A stretch of 64,000 nt of DNA from contig NZ_JAOVZU010000006.1 of assembly GCF_025717005.1 (NCBI RefSeq), positions 140,925-204,924 of the forward strand, given 5' to 3'. This document shows, in pieces, positions 1-8,627 of the stretch. Source of the stretch: Actinotalea endophytica (lineage in GTDB: Bacteria; Actinomycetota; Actinomycetes; Actinomycetales; Cellulomonadaceae). The stretch's first letter is position 1. Every line of letters begins with the position of its first letter. The position numbers and the translations under genes are program-made. Below the pieces are notes generated by a model. It was given only the letters and a program-made list of their open reading frames with translations. It was not told the origin of the DNA and made no database searches.

Positions 1-165
1 GGGCGTCGTCTCGGCCGGTTCGGAGGTCATCGGCTCGGTCGTGGTCGCCGACTCGGAGCTCGTGCCGGACGTGCTGGTCGACGGTTCCGAGCTGCCGGTC
101 GCGCACGCCGCCAGCAGGAGCACGGCGGCGGCGATCGCGGTTCCGGTCCAGGTGCGCCGTGTCAT
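1..165 (-). CDS. Lipoprotein, N-terminal part (runs off window)
   Basis: Only the first 55 codons are in the window. They encode a signal peptide with two Arg after Met, a hydrophobic stretch and the lipobox LLAAC (Cys near residue 25). A low-complexity Ser/Thr/Glu tether follows, as in actinobacterial secreted lipoproteins. A good ribosome site (GGGAGGA) lies about 7 bases before the ATG. It is the last visible gene of the leftward run that starts at metY, 49 bases after the hydrolase stop. The folded domain lies outside the window, so the function cannot be told. Confidence 0.75.
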   Translation of the reverse strand, partial: MTRRTWTGTAIAAAVLLLAACATGSSEPSTSTSGTSSESATTTEPMTSEPAETTP

Positions 166-214
166 GGGGCCATCCTCCCTCGCGACCCCGGCCGGACCAA
201 GGACATCCGCCCGA

Positions 215-1234
215 TCAGCCCCACCCGTACGTGCCGATCCATCGGGTCAGGGCGGTGAGGAAGCGGTCCCGCGCCGGTCTGGCCGAGAGCGTGAGGTCGT
301 GCAGCCCGCCCGGGATCCGCACCACGGTCACGTGGCGCCCGAGCAGCACGGCCCGTCGGGCGAGGAGGTCCACGTCGAGCACGGTGTCCGCGCTGCGCAT
401 CTCCTCGCGCCAGCGCGGGGCGAGGATGCTCGTGGTCGAGGCGGCCATCAGCACGGGGATCTCGAGGACCAGCCCGCGGGCGACCTGGGCGTGGCCGAGC
501 AGGATGGCCTGCAGCCACCCCGGCCGGACCGGGAACATCGGGTGCGGTCGCCACGCCTCGTCGTACTCCCACTCGCCCCCGTGCCGGGCGAGCACCGACC
601 GGGCGTAGTGACCGGGGTCGATGTTCGGCATGGGCGTGCGCGGCTGCGAGCGGGCGAGCGTCGCGACGACCGGCGTCGTGATGCTGCGGGTGAACGAGGC
701 GCCGGCGAGCTCGAGCCACGGTGCGTTGAGCACGAGCGACGTGATGGCGTCGGGGTGCCGACGGGCCCACAGTGCGGCCACCAGGCCACCGGTGGAGTGG
801 GCCATGACGAGCAGCCGCGCGACGTGCCCGTGCTCGGCCCGGATCAGGGCGACGGCCGCATCGATCTCCTCGTCGTAGGTCGCGAGGTCCTCGATGTAGT
901 TCGGCGTCTGGTGCGGACGCAGGCTCCGCCCGTACTTGCGCAGGTCGAGCGCGTAGAACGCGACCTGCTGGGCGTGCCAGTACTCGGCGAGGTGGGCCTG
1001 GAAGAAGTAGTCGTTCCAGCCGTGCAGGTAGAGGACCACCCGGGCGGGCCGGGTCGGCTCGGGCGCGGGTGGCCGGTGGCGGACGAGGGTCGCGACGACC
1101 TCGCCCTCGTCGTCGGGGGCCAGCGGGAGGGTGCGGGCCTGGAAGTCCGGCCCGAGCACGTCGGTCACCCAGCCGTCGGACGGGTCGGGCGCGGTCCAGC
1201 GGGGCGTCCGTTCCGGGCCTGGCGGCTCGGTCAC
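215..1234 (-). CDS. Alpha/beta hydrolase (lysophospholipase-like)
   Basis: This 339-residue protein has the alpha/beta-hydrolase order: an oxyanion-hole HGWND near residue 71, a nucleophile elbow AHSTGG with Ser147, and a late GGLHD that supplies the likely catalytic His. There is no signal peptide, so it should act in the cytoplasm on an ester or amide; the substrate cannot be read from sequence. The chosen start is the GTG at 1234, which overlaps the stop of the upstream oxidoreductase (GTGA). The two are therefore probably translationally coupled. The open frame continues upstream inside that gene, but the overlap start fits the family length. Confidence 0.8.
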   Translation of the reverse strand: MTEPPGPERTPRWTAPDPSDGWVTDVLGPDFQARTLPLAPDDEGEVVATLVRHRPPAPEPTRPARVVLYLHGWNDYFFQAHLAEYWHAQQVAFYALDLRKYGRSLRPHQTPNYIEDLATYDEEIDAAVALIRAEHGHVARLLVMAHSTGGLVAALWARRHPDAITSLVLNAPWLELAGASFTRSITTPVVATLARSQPRTPMPNIDPGHYARSVLARHGGEWEYDEAWRPHPMFPVRPGWLQAILLGHAQVARGLVLEIPVLMAASTTSILAPRWREEMRSADTVLDVDLLARRAVLLGRHVTVVRIPGGLHDLTLSARPARDRFLTALTRWIGTYGWG

Positions 1235-2208
1235 GGGAGCACCACCACCTTGCCGATCTGCTCGCCGGAGGCGAGCCGGGCGAGCGCCGACCGGGCGTCG
1301 GAGAGCGGGAAGGTCGCGTCGATCGTCGGGCGAAGGCCGCTGCGGACGCAGAACCTCATCAGGGCTTCCAGGTCGTCCTTGCTGCCCATCGTGGCGCCGA
1401 CCACGCGCAGCTCGGTGAAGAACATCCGGGTCAGCTCGGCGCCGGGCTGGTCCCCGGTGGTCGCACCCGCCACCACGATCACGCCGCCCGGGCGCAGCGC
1501 CTTGACCGAGTGCGACCAGGTCGCGGCCCCGACGGTCTCGATCACCGCGTCGACCCGGAACGGTGCCCGGCCGCCGGGCTCGATCGCGGCCACCGCCCCG
1601 GACGCGGTCGCGTGCTCCCGCTTGGCCGCGCTGCGGCTGGTCGCGACGACCTCGAGACCGGCTGCGGCACCGAGCGCGATCGCCGCCGACGAGACCCCGC
1701 CACCGGCACCCTGCACGAGCACACGGTCCCCGGGGCGCAGCCCGGCGCTGGTGAACAGCATCCGGTAGGCCGTCAGCCATGCGGTGGGCAGGCAGGCAGC
1801 CTCGGCGAAGCTCAGCTCTTCGGGCTTGGGCACCAGGTTCCAGGTCGGGACCGCGACGCGTTCGGCGAGCGTGCCCGGGTACCGCTCCGAGAGCAGGCTG
1901 CGCCGCTCGGTCGGTCCGACCCCGTGCCCGGTCGCGCCGATCACGCCGTGCACCACGACGTCCAGCGGGCCGTTCGGTCCGTCGACGACGCCGGCGGCGT
2001 CGGTGCCGAGCACCATGGGCAGCTGGGCGGCGCTCAGGCCCACGCCGCGCAGCGACCACAGGTCGTGGTGGTTGAGGCTCGCAGCGCGCACCTGGACCAC
2101 CGACCAGTCGGGGCGCCCGTCGGGAGCGGCGGCGTCGGGCACCTCGGCGACCTCGAGGCCGGAGGCGGGGTCGTCGGGGGAGATCCGGGCGGCGAAGGCG
2201 GCACGCAT
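1231..2208 (-). CDS. MDR-family zinc-type alcohol dehydrogenase / quinone oxidoreductase
   Basis: This is a 325-residue medium-chain dehydrogenase/reductase. The N-terminal GroES-like half contains SLNHHDLWSLRG and GTDAAG. The nucleotide-binding motif GAGGGV lies at 168-173 and begins the Rossmann half, and the C-terminus (GKVVVLP) is typical. The four-Cys structural-zinc lobe of classical alcohol dehydrogenases is absent, so it is closer to quinone or enoyl reductases that use NADPH. The ATG has no convincing ribosome site; instead TACGTT ends 6 bases before it, which suggests a leaderless transcript inside the met-linked run. The substrate is unknown. Confidence 0.82.
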   Translation of the reverse strand: MRAAFAARISPDDPASGLEVAEVPDAAAPDGRPDWSVVQVRAASLNHHDLWSLRGVGLSAAQLPMVLGTDAAGVVDGPNGPLDVVVHGVIGATGHGVGPTERRSLLSERYPGTLAERVAVPTWNLVPKPEELSFAEAACLPTAWLTAYRMLFTSAGLRPGDRVLVQGAGGGVSSAAIALGAAAGLEVVATSRSAAKREHATASGAVAAIEPGGRAPFRVDAVIETVGAATWSHSVKALRPGGVIVVAGATTGDQPGAELTRMFFTELRVVGATMGSKDDLEALMRFCVRSGLRPTIDATFPLSDARSALARLASGEQIGKVVVLP

Positions 2209-2220
2209 GGGCTCAACGTA
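2209..2220 (-). promoter_or_regulatory. Leaderless -10 element of the MDR gene
   Basis: On the minus strand TACGTT (2220-2215) is followed by six bases and then the ATG at 2208. A TANNNT box at this distance puts transcription start at about the initiation codon. Six other genes in the window share the arrangement. No clear -35 element is visible. Confidence 0.45.
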
Positions 2221-2235
2221 CGGCCCTCGGGCGGG

Positions 2236-2973
2236 TCAGAGCAGCGGAAGCCGCGAACCGAGATCGGGAACCGAGTCCGCGGTGGAGCGGGCTCGGAGCG
2301 CAGCGGTGACCGTGCCGACCGAGACCGGGACGCGTCCGGTCGCGACCCGGAGCCAGGCCAGCGGGTCGACGACCTCGAGGTCCCAGCCCCCGCGGTCCAG
2401 GAGGACCTCGAGCAGCGCGTCGCTGACCACCTGGACGGCCCCGGGCTCGAGCGGACCCGGACCGGGCCAGGGCCCGCGGGACCGCACCAGGTCGTCGCCG
2501 TGCACGACGAGCTCGACGAGCCGGGAGACCACCATCTCGGACAGCAGGATCGGGGCACGCCGGGCCTGGACCACCGGGTCCGGCCCGACCGCCCGCAGCT
2601 CGCGGAGACGGTCGAACGTCTCGGCGGAGAGCCGGTCGATGCCGCGCAGCGGGTCGTGCTGGATCTCGACCGCGAGGTCCCGGGTCACCGCGGTGATCTG
2701 CTCCGCGCGGTCGGGATAGGTGCCGAGGTACTCGCCGAGCGTGAGAGGAACGGTGCCGGGCTCGGCCGGGCGGCACACCGCGAGCGCGCTCATCGCCCGG
2801 GCCAGGTGCGCGACGAGCTCGGCGACGGACCACCCGGGCAGGCTGCTCGGGGCCGGGTCGGTCGCGGCGTCGGTCAGCTCGACCCAGGCCCGGAGCCGGC
2901 GCCACTGGGTCTCGAGCAGGGCCGCGAGCGCGGCGACGTCGTCAGCACTGAGAGGTCCGCCCATGGCGATCAT
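2236..2973 (-). CDS. Maleylpyruvate isomerase-family (mycothiol-dependent-like) protein
   Basis: This 245-residue protein has the N-terminal DinB/MDMPI-like helical domain marked by LPGWSVAELVAHLARA (about residues 45-60), then a second domain rich in VVHGDDL-type motifs. Family members are mycothiol-dependent isomerases or uncharacterised relatives; mycothiol is the actinobacterial low-molecular-weight thiol. The ATG at 2973 starts one base after the metX stop (TAG), with GGAG about 13 bases upstream, so translation is probably coupled to metX. Met4 (2964) is an alternative start with a poorer ribosome site. The substrate is not known, and a link to methionine synthesis is only positional. 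Confidence 0.72.
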   Translation of the reverse strand: MIAMGGPLSADDVAALAALLETQWRRLRAWVELTDAATDPAPSSLPGWSVAELVAHLARAMSALAVCRPAEPGTVPLTLGEYLGTYPDRAEQITAVTRDLAVEIQHDPLRGIDRLSAETFDRLRELRAVGPDPVVQARRAPILLSEMVVSRLVELVVHGDDLVRSRGPWPGPGPLEPGAVQVVSDALLEVLLDRGGWDLEVVDPLAWLRVATGRVPVSVGTVTAALRARSTADSVPDLGSRLPLL

Positions 2974-2974
2974 G

Positions 2975-4162
2975 CTAGGCGGGCGACTCCAGCAGGTCGC
3001 GGACCACGGCGCCGACCTGCTCGATCTCGATCAGGAAGCCGTCGTGCCCGTGGTCGGAGTGCACCAGGTGCACGTCGGGGGAGCCGGGAAGCGCTGCGGC
3101 GATCCGCGCGGACTCCTCGGGCAGGTAGAGCCGGTCGGAGTCGACCGCGACGACCGCCGTGCGGGCCGTCACACCGGCGAGCGCGGCCGCCACGCCGCCC
3201 CGCCCGCGCCCGACGTCGTGGGACAGGATCGACTCGGTGAGTGCGACGTACGACCCGGGGTCGAACCGGCCGACGAGCTTGCCGGCGTGGTGGTCGAGGT
3301 AGGACTGCACGGCGAACCGGCCGCCGCCACCCAGCGGCTGCTCGCCGTCCTGCGCGCGCCGGCCGAACCGGGTGTCGAGCTCGAACGCGCTGCGGTAGGT
3401 GGTGTGCGCGATCTGACGTGCCACACCCATCCCCGCGAGCGGGCCGTTGCCGTCGGCGACGTCGTAGTAGTCCCCGCCGTGCCAGGCGGGGTCGGAGCGG
3501 ATCGCGGCGAGCTGGGCGTGCGCCCACGCGATCTGGTCCCCGCTGGACAGGGCCGTGGTCGCGACCGGTGCGACCGCGCGGACCCGGTCCGGCTCCATCA
3601 CGGCCCACTCGAGGGCGCGCATGCCGCCCATCGAGCCACCGATCACCAGGGCCCAGCTCGGCACGCCGAGGGCGTCCGCGAGGGCGACCTCGGCGCGCAC
3701 CTGGTCGCGCACCGTGACGTAGGGGAAGCGTGAACCCCAGGGGCGTCCGTCGGGCGCGGGTGACGAGGGTCCGGTCGATCCCTGACAGCCACCGACCACG
3801 TTGGCCGCGACGACGAACCAGCGGTCGGTGTCGATCGGCCGGCCCGGGCCGACCATCGTGCCCCACCACCCGGGCGTGGGGTGGCCGGGGCCACGGTCGC
3901 CGGTCACGTGCGAGTCGCCGGTGAGCGCGTGCTCGACGAGCACGGCGTTCGACCCGTCGGCGGCGAGCGTGCCCCAGGTCTCGTAGGCGAGTCGGACGGC
4001 GGACAGGTGCCCACCGGTCTCGAGGTCCAGCGGGCCGATGTCGCACAGCTTCCGGTCGCCGAGCGGGTCGCCCTCCCGCCAGACCGCGCCGGCGCGCGTG
4101 CGCCCGCCGGGCAGCACCCGAAGGGCGCCCGGGGTCGAGGTCCGGCGGGAGGGCGAGGACAT
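2975..4162 (-). CDS. metX: Homoserine O-acetyltransferase
   Basis: MetX activates L-homoserine with acetyl-CoA in the first committed step of methionine synthesis by direct sulfhydrylation. The 395-residue protein is an alpha/beta-hydrolase-fold acyltransferase: nucleophile motif GGSMGG with Ser177, the WWGTMVGPGRPID segment, a late DSDRLYLPEE (catalytic Asp) and HSDHGHDGFL (catalytic His). The open frame continues upstream, but the ATG at 4162 shares one base with the metY stop (TGATG) and gives the usual family length. The acyl preference (acetyl or succinyl) cannot be settled by eye; acetyl is usual in actinobacteria and matches the neighbouring O-acetylhomoserine sulfhydrylase. Confidence 0.93.
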   Translation of the reverse strand: MSSPSRRTSTPGALRVLPGGRTRAGAVWREGDPLGDRKLCDIGPLDLETGGHLSAVRLAYETWGTLAADGSNAVLVEHALTGDSHVTGDRGPGHPTPGWWGTMVGPGRPIDTDRWFVVAANVVGGCQGSTGPSSPAPDGRPWGSRFPYVTVRDQVRAEVALADALGVPSWALVIGGSMGGMRALEWAVMEPDRVRAVAPVATTALSSGDQIAWAHAQLAAIRSDPAWHGGDYYDVADGNGPLAGMGVARQIAHTTYRSAFELDTRFGRRAQDGEQPLGGGGRFAVQSYLDHHAGKLVGRFDPGSYVALTESILSHDVGRGRGGVAAALAGVTARTAVVAVDSDRLYLPEESARIAAALPGSPDVHLVHSDHGHDGFLIEIEQVGAVVRDLLESPA

Positions 4163-5481
4163 CAGGCTTCCTTCGCGGCCCGGAAGCCGGCCTCGAGGTC
4201 GGCCAGGATGTCGTCGATGTGCTCGATGCCGACCGCGAGGCGGACCAGACCGGGCGTGACACCGGAGAAGGCCTGCTCCTCCGGGGTGAGCTGGCTGTGC
4301 GTCGTGGACGCGGGGTGGATGACCAGCGAGCGGACGTCGCCGATGTTCGCGACGTTCGAGTGCAGCTCGAGCGCCGAGACGAAGGCCTGGCCCGCCTCGG
4401 TGCCGCCCTCGAGCTCGAAGGAGAGCACGGCGCCCGCGCCGCGCGGGGCGTACTTGAGCTGGTTGGCGTGCCACGGCGAGGAGGCCAGGCCCGCGTAGTT
4501 GACGTGCACGACGTCCTCACGTGCCTCGAGCCACTCGGCCACCGCCTGGGCGTTCGCGACGTGCCGCTCCAGACGCAGCGAGAGGGTCTCGATGCCCTGC
4601 GAGATGAGGAACGCGTTGAACGGGCTGATCGCCGTGCCGAGGTCGCGCAGCAGCTGGACCCGGGCCTTGAGGATGAACGCGAGGTTCGCGCCGAACGCGC
4701 CGCCGACGCCCAGGTCGCGGGCGTACACCAGGCCGTTGTACGACGGGTCGGGCGTGTTGTAGTTCGGGAAGCGCTCGGGGTGCTGGGCGAAGTCGAACGT
4801 CCCGCCGTCGACGATCACGCCGCCGATCGCGGTGCCGTGCCCGCCGAGGTACTTCGTGGCCGAGTGCACGACGATGTCGGCGCCCCAGCGCAGCGGGTTG
4901 ACCAGGAACGGCGTCGCGACGGTGTTGTCGACGATCAGCGGGACGCCGGCCTCGTGGGCGACGCCGGCGACGGTCTCGATGTCGAGCACGTCGATCCGCG
5001 GGTTCGGGATGGTCTCGGCGAAGAACAGCTTGGTGTTCGGCTGGACGGCGTCGCGCCACTGCTGCGCGTCGTGCGGGTCGGCCACGAAGGTGGTCTCCAC
5101 GCCGAGCTTGGCGAGCGTGTAGTGCAGCAGGTTGTAGGTGCCGCCGTACAGCGACGAGGACGCGACCACGTGGTCGCCCGCCTCGGCGATGTTGAGGATC
5201 GCAAGGGTCTCGGCGGCCTGGCCGGAGGAGACCAGCAGGGCGCCGACACCGCCCTCGAGGTCGGCGATCCGGTTCTCGACGGCCTCGGTGGTCGGGTTGC
5301 CGATCCGGGTGTAGATCGGGCCGAGCTCCTTCAGCGCGAACCTGTCCGCGGCCTGCTGGGCCGAGTCGAACACGAACGACGTGGTCTGGTAGATCGGCAG
5401 CGCACGGGCGCCGGTGGCGGCGTCCGGGGTCTGGCCGGCGTGGATCTGGCGGGTCTCGAAGGACCAGTTCTCGTTGCTCAT
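4162..5481 (-). CDS. metY: O-acetylhomoserine sulfhydrylase (aminocarboxypropyltransferase)
   Basis: MetY is a PLP enzyme that joins O-acetylhomoserine with sulfide to give homocysteine. The 439-residue protein has the Cys/Met-metabolism fold. Visible marks are the ARALPIYQTTSFVF entry, YTRIGNPT, the SSGQAA phosphate-binding region, PNPRIDVLDIE, and the PLP-lysine motif SATKYLGGHG with Lys210. The ATG is preceded by AGGAG at good spacing. It is the first gene of the leftward run, with metX directly downstream. No SAM riboswitch is recognisable in the 500 bases before it. Confidence 0.94.
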   Translation of the reverse strand: MSNENWSFETRQIHAGQTPDAATGARALPIYQTTSFVFDSAQQAADRFALKELGPIYTRIGNPTTEAVENRIADLEGGVGALLVSSGQAAETLAILNIAEAGDHVVASSSLYGGTYNLLHYTLAKLGVETTFVADPHDAQQWRDAVQPNTKLFFAETIPNPRIDVLDIETVAGVAHEAGVPLIVDNTVATPFLVNPLRWGADIVVHSATKYLGGHGTAIGGVIVDGGTFDFAQHPERFPNYNTPDPSYNGLVYARDLGVGGAFGANLAFILKARVQLLRDLGTAISPFNAFLISQGIETLSLRLERHVANAQAVAEWLEAREDVVHVNYAGLASSPWHANQLKYAPRGAGAVLSFELEGGTEAGQAFVSALELHSNVANIGDVRSLVIHPASTTHSQLTPEEQAFSGVTPGLVRLAVGIEHIDDILADLEAGFRAAKEA

Positions 5482-6000
5482 CGTGGGCTCCTGGGTGGAA
5501 GGGCGCGGGAGACCACGGGCAGCGTGCTGACCCTGGCCGGCCCGCAGATGGGGGTCGGGACAGGAATGGCACGTCGGGAAGTTGGCCCGTTCCGGTCAGG
5601 CGCCAGTGCGCCGAGTGCTACCGGGTTTCGGGCACGCCGAACGTGCGCGTCAGCGGCACATTCGACGGGTCATGGCGCAGAGCGTATGTCGCGCTGTCCC
5701 GGAGGGCGTACACCCGTCTCGGCATCTGGGACCGACGTGCCCGGCTGATCCCGGTTCGGGACGAACGGTGCTTCACCCGCGCGGGTCACGGTGGTGGCCT
5801 GCTGCGGTCGACGGACTGTCGAGCGCGAGCCCGTGGATCCGTTCGTCAAGCAGGCGCGCCGACGTGCCGATGGGTGCAGAGTGACTCACCCATCCGGGTG
5901 GTGGCGCGTGTTAACGGCTGATGCTGGTGTTACTTCTGTTCACTTCTGAGGTCGTAGCCACTAGCGTCGGGCGAGGTTCCGTCATCGAGGGGAGTGCTGG
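5482..6000. other. Divergent intergenic region, metY / NlpC-P60 gene
   Basis: These 519 bases hold no convincing gene; the two open frames crossing them lack ribosome sites and family features. The metY side carries a short perfect hairpin (GGCGC-CAGT-GCGCC near 5600) and a GCACG/CGTGC stem near 5640, which could belong to a structured leader, but the SAM-IV core is missing. The right-hand 80 bases hold the promoter of the cell-wall hydrolase gene. Confidence 0.5.
5929..5967 (+). promoter_or_regulatory. Promoter with 10-bp-spaced direct repeats before the NlpC/P60 gene
   Basis: A -35-like TTCACT (5939-5944) and a -10 TAGCGT (5962-5967) are 17 bases apart. ACTTCTG occurs at 5932-5938 and 5942-5948, exactly one helical turn apart, and the second copy overlaps the -35 element. 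Read on the minus strand, the half-sites resemble GTGAAC and GTAACA, like the tandem boxes of the MtrA response regulator that controls cell-wall hydrolases in other actinobacteria. The promoter is seen; MtrA is a guess. Confidence 0.5.
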
Positions 6001-7368
6001 ATGCGCGTGCGCAGTGCCGCGATCGCGCTCGCCCTCGTGATCGGCGCAGGGACGGCGGGCCCCGCCGGGGCCGACCCGATCGACGACGATGACGTCGCCC
6101 AGGCGGCCGCCGCCGTCGACGCGGCGAGCGCGGACGTCGCCCGGATCGAGCTCGAGCTCGCCGTGCAGTCCAGCGAGCTGGACGACGCGTGGACCGCCGT
6201 CGCGGTCGCCGGCGAGGCCTACACGCAGGCCACCGTCGACGCCGACACGGCGCAGGCCACGTTCGCCGACGCCACCGCGCGCGCCGACCAGGCCAACGCC
6301 GACGCGGAGCAGGCCGGGCGTGAGCTCGGGGCGATCGCCCTCGAGGCGTACCGATCCGGCGGTGGCCTCGACGCGATCGGTGCGCTCCTGGTCGCCGACG
6401 GCGTCGAGGACCTCATGGCCCGCAGCGCCGCGATGGACCAGCTGGGCACGCGAGCCCAGCAGGCCGTTCAGCGGCTCGAGGCCGCACAGATCGTCGCCGA
6501 CACGCTCAACGAGCGGGCACAGACCGCTTCGCAGGAGGCGACCGCCGCCGCGGACCACGCCGCCGAGGCGCTGGCCCAGGCCGAGCAGACCCAGCAGGAC
6601 ACCGAGCAGCGGGTCGCGGCGATCCAGGCCGAGCGCGAGACGCTGCTCGTCCGGCTCGCCACCGCGCGGCAGACCTCGGTCGAGGTCGAGACCGCGCGCA
6701 TGGCGCAGCAGGACGCCGAGCGGCGCGCCCGGGAGGAGGCCGCGGCGCGCGCGGCGCGCGAGTCGTCCGGCACGCCCACGACGAGCACGCCGTCGACGCC
6801 GTCGACCGGAACCCCGACGACGTCCCCGTCGACTGCCCCCAGCGCTGAGCCGACGACCGCTCCGACGAGCACGCCGACCACGTCGCCGAGTGCCGAGCCG
6901 AGCCCGACGCCGTCCGCCACGTCCACGCCGACCCCGACGCCGACCCCGGCGCCGACCTCGGACCCGTACGGGCTCGGCACCGGCTCGCAGCGCGGCTCGG
7001 CCTCGCAGGGTGAGTCGGCGGTGGCCTGGGCGCTCAGCCAGGTCGGCAAGCCCTACGTGTACGGGGCCGCCGGGCCGGACAGCTTCGACTGCTCGGGCCT
7101 GACGATGCGGTCGTGGCAGGCCGCCGGGGTCTCGATCTACCGGACCTCGCGCGACCAGTACCGCCAGGTGAAGAAGATCAGCTACGACTCGCTGCGGCCC
7201 GGGGACCTCGTCTTCTGGGGCACCGACCCGTCGAACCCCAGCAGCGTGTACCACGTCGCGATGTACATCGGCGGTGGCCAGATCGTCGAGGCGCCGCGCC
7301 CCGGGCTGACCGTGCGGGTCGTGCCGATGCGGTGGTCGGGGACGATGCCGTACGCCGGGCGGCCCTGA
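6001..7368 (+). CDS. Secreted NlpC/P60 peptidoglycan endopeptidase with coiled-coil domain
   Basis: This 455-residue secreted protein probably cuts peptidoglycan stem peptides. A signal peptide covers about residues 1-24 (cleaved near AGA-DP). A long Ala/Glu/Gln coiled coil follows (about 27-255, RipA/PcsB style), then a Ser/Thr/Pro linker (about 258-320) and the catalytic NlpC/P60 domain. Catalytic Cys364 lies in SFDCSGLT and His418 in YHVAMYIG. The coiled coil is expected to gate or position the hydrolase, for example through an FtsEX-like partner, but no such gene is nearby. The ATG has GGGGAG about 8 bases upstream. The gene stands alone, divergent from metY. Confidence 0.9.
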   Translation: MRVRSAAIALALVIGAGTAGPAGADPIDDDDVAQAAAAVDAASADVARIELELAVQSSELDDAWTAVAVAGEAYTQATVDADTAQATFADATARADQANADAEQAGRELGAIALEAYRSGGGLDAIGALLVADGVEDLMARSAAMDQLGTRAQQAVQRLEAAQIVADTLNERAQTASQEATAAADHAAEALAQAEQTQQDTEQRVAAIQAERETLLVRLATARQTSVEVETARMAQQDAERRAREEAAARAARESSGTPTTSTPSTPSTGTPTTSPSTAPSAEPTTAPTSTPTTSPSAEPSPTPSATSTPTPTPTPAPTSDPYGLGTGSQRGSASQGESAVAWALSQVGKPYVYGAAGPDSFDCSGLTMRSWQAAGVSIYRTSRDQYRQVKKISYDSLRPGDLVFWGTDPSNPSSVYHVAMYIGGGQIVEAPRPGLTVRVVPMRWSGTMPYAGRP

Positions 7369-7399
7369 CGTAGCTCGCCCGCCACCGCTCGTCCGCTGC

Positions 7400-7600
7400 T
7401 CAGGCGGCCGGGCCGCGCTGCAGCCGTTCGGACGCCTCGCGCTCGACGAGCAGGGCGACGAAGTCGCGGACCTTGCTGCGGTCGTACGCGGCATGGCACT
7501 CGTGGACGACGGCGTCGATCTCCGCGCGGCTCACCTCGGGGTGCATCGCCCCGAGCCGGTCTCCCACGGTCGCGAGCTGGGCTGCTTCGTCGTCGGTCAT
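7400..7600 (-). CDS. Small helical protein (three-helix-bundle, DUF3562-like)
   Basis: This 66-residue protein is predicted to be all helical and charged. It contains HPEVSRAEIDAVVHECHAAY and KVRDFVALLVERE, a pattern I associate with short actinobacterial proteins annotated as three-helix-bundle dimerisation domains. The ATG at 7600 is preceded by GGGAGG at good spacing; the longer upstream reading is Arg-rich and lacks a ribosome site. It converges on the NlpC/P60 gene with a 31-base gap. Function is unknown. Confidence 0.65.
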   Translation of the reverse strand: MTDDEAAQLATVGDRLGAMHPEVSRAEIDAVVHECHAAYDRSKVRDFVALLVEREASERLQRGPAA

Positions 7601-7733
7601 CGGGGCCTCCCGTGGTCGCCTCCCGAGCGGGGCGGCGGAGGTCCTCACGCTAGACCGGGCTGCTGAGACGCGGAAGGCGTCAGGTGAACACAGCCTGTGA
7701 ATTGGGCGGACCGCCCGCACCGGGAACCAGTGA

Positions 7734-7758
7734 GGCCCCGCACCTGAGGTGCGGGGCC
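7734..7758 (-). terminator. GC-rich hairpin after the 66-residue protein gene
   Basis: GGCCCCGCACCT and AGGTGCGGGGCC form a 12-bp perfect inverted repeat around one base, starting 10 bases after the stop of the gene at 7768-7968. There is no T tract, which is usual in this genome. A second small stem (GGGCGG-A-CCGCCC) lies at 7704-7716. Confidence 0.6.
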
Positions 7759-7767
7759 CGGACGCGG

Positions 7768-7968
7768 TCAGCCGGCCAGTGGCAGGTGGCGCAGCCGTCC
7801 GGGCCGCTGGTAGGCGGCGGTCGTCTCCACGGTGTAGCGGAACCGTGGTGCGTCGAGCTGTGCGACGTCGACGACCTCGACCTCGAGCACGTCGCCGGCC
7901 TCGTGGGCGTCCGACGTGCCGATCATCTCGCCGTCCAGCGGGCCGTCGACGAACAGGTACGTCGGCAT
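7768..7968 (-). CDS. Conserved small hypothetical protein
   Basis: This 66-residue protein starts MPTYLFVDGPLDGE and ends LRHLPLAG. It is rich in beta-forming and acidic segments (DVLEVEVVDVAQ) and has no signal peptide or membrane span. The pattern resembles short cytosolic proteins of unknown role that are common in actinobacteria. The ATG has a strong GGAGGAG site 6-7 bases upstream; a longer reading from an upstream ATG lacks one. It lies downstream of ppa on the same strand, but 161 bases and a hairpin separate them, so it is probably its own unit. No function can be assigned. Confidence 0.6.
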   Translation of the reverse strand: MPTYLFVDGPLDGEMIGTSDAHEAGDVLEVEVVDVAQLDAPRFRYTVETTAAYQRPGRLRHLPLAG

Positions 7969-8129
7969 CGGGCCCTCCTCCGGTCGTGTCATCACGGGCT
8001 CGACGCTAGACGGCGCCGGTGAACGGACCGCGGAGCAGCAGTGTCGAGCAGGCGAAGGCCTTGTATCGATTCGACCTTCACCGTGCCTGATCGGCACGAA
8101 TGGGCAGCACCTGAGGGAGAGCGGCCGGC

Positions 8130-8627
8130 TCAGTGGTGGCCGTACCCGGCTTCCTTGGCCCGCTCGTAGGAGCGTCGGATCTCTTCCTCGGCAGCCGCCT
8201 TGTCCACCCAGTGCGCGCCCTCGACGGACTTGCCGGGCTCGAGGTCCTTGTAGACCTCGAAGAAGTGCTGGATCTCCAGCCGGTGGAACTCCGAGACGTC
8301 GTCGATGTCCTGCCGCCACGACGCGCGCTGATCGCCGACCGGGACGCACAGCACCTTGTCGTCGCCGCCGGCCTCGTCGCGCATCCGGAACATGCCGAGG
8401 GCCCGGCAACGGATGAGGCAGCCGGGGAAGGTCGGCTCCTCGAGCAGCACGAGGGCGTCCAGGGGGTCGCCGTCCTCGCCGAGAGTGTCGTCGATGAACC
8501 CGTAGTCGTCCGGGTACCGGGTCGAGGTGAAGAGCATGCGGTCGAGCTTGATGCGCCCCGTCTCGTGGTCGACCTCGTACTTGTTCCGGTTGCCCTTGGG
8601 GATCTCGATCGTGACGTCGAACTCCAC
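8130..8627 (-). CDS. ppa: Inorganic pyrophosphatase (family I)
   Basis: Ppa hydrolyses pyrophosphate and so pulls biosynthetic reactions forward in the cytoplasm. The 165-residue length is standard for bacterial hexameric family I enzymes. Visible marks are the start [30 protein letters not shown], the signature DGDPLDAL with its metal-binding Asp residues, and [12 protein letters not shown]. The GTG at 8627 has AAGGAG 6 bases upstream and removes an implausible long extension. It is divergent from the carboxypeptidase gene. A CGTGCC-TGATC-GGCACG hairpin lies at 8082-8098, after its stop. Confidence 0.95.
   Translation of the reverse strand: MEFDVTIEIPKGNRNKYEVDHETGRIKLDRMLFTSTRYPDDYGFIDDTLGEDGDPLDALVLLEEPTFPGCLIRCRALGMFRMRDEAGGDDKVLCVPVGDQRASWRQDIDDVSEFHRLEIQHFFEVYKDLEPGKSVEGAHWVDKAAAEEEIRRSYERAKEAGYGHH

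Noticed and set aside
41-1768. Long rightward open frame of 575 codons
   Set aside because: It lies opposite the hydrolase and oxidoreductase genes, is Arg/Pro/Gly-rich without family motifs and has no ribosome site; it is a GC-driven shadow.
5482-5720. SAM-IV or other SAM riboswitch before metY
   Set aside because: Short stems exist, but the conserved core and pseudoknot sequences of known SAM riboswitch classes are not recognisable.
5582-5921. Two open frames of 92-100 codons between metY and the NlpC/P60 gene
   Set aside because: Neither has a ribosome site or a family feature, and one runs into the promoter of the hydrolase gene.
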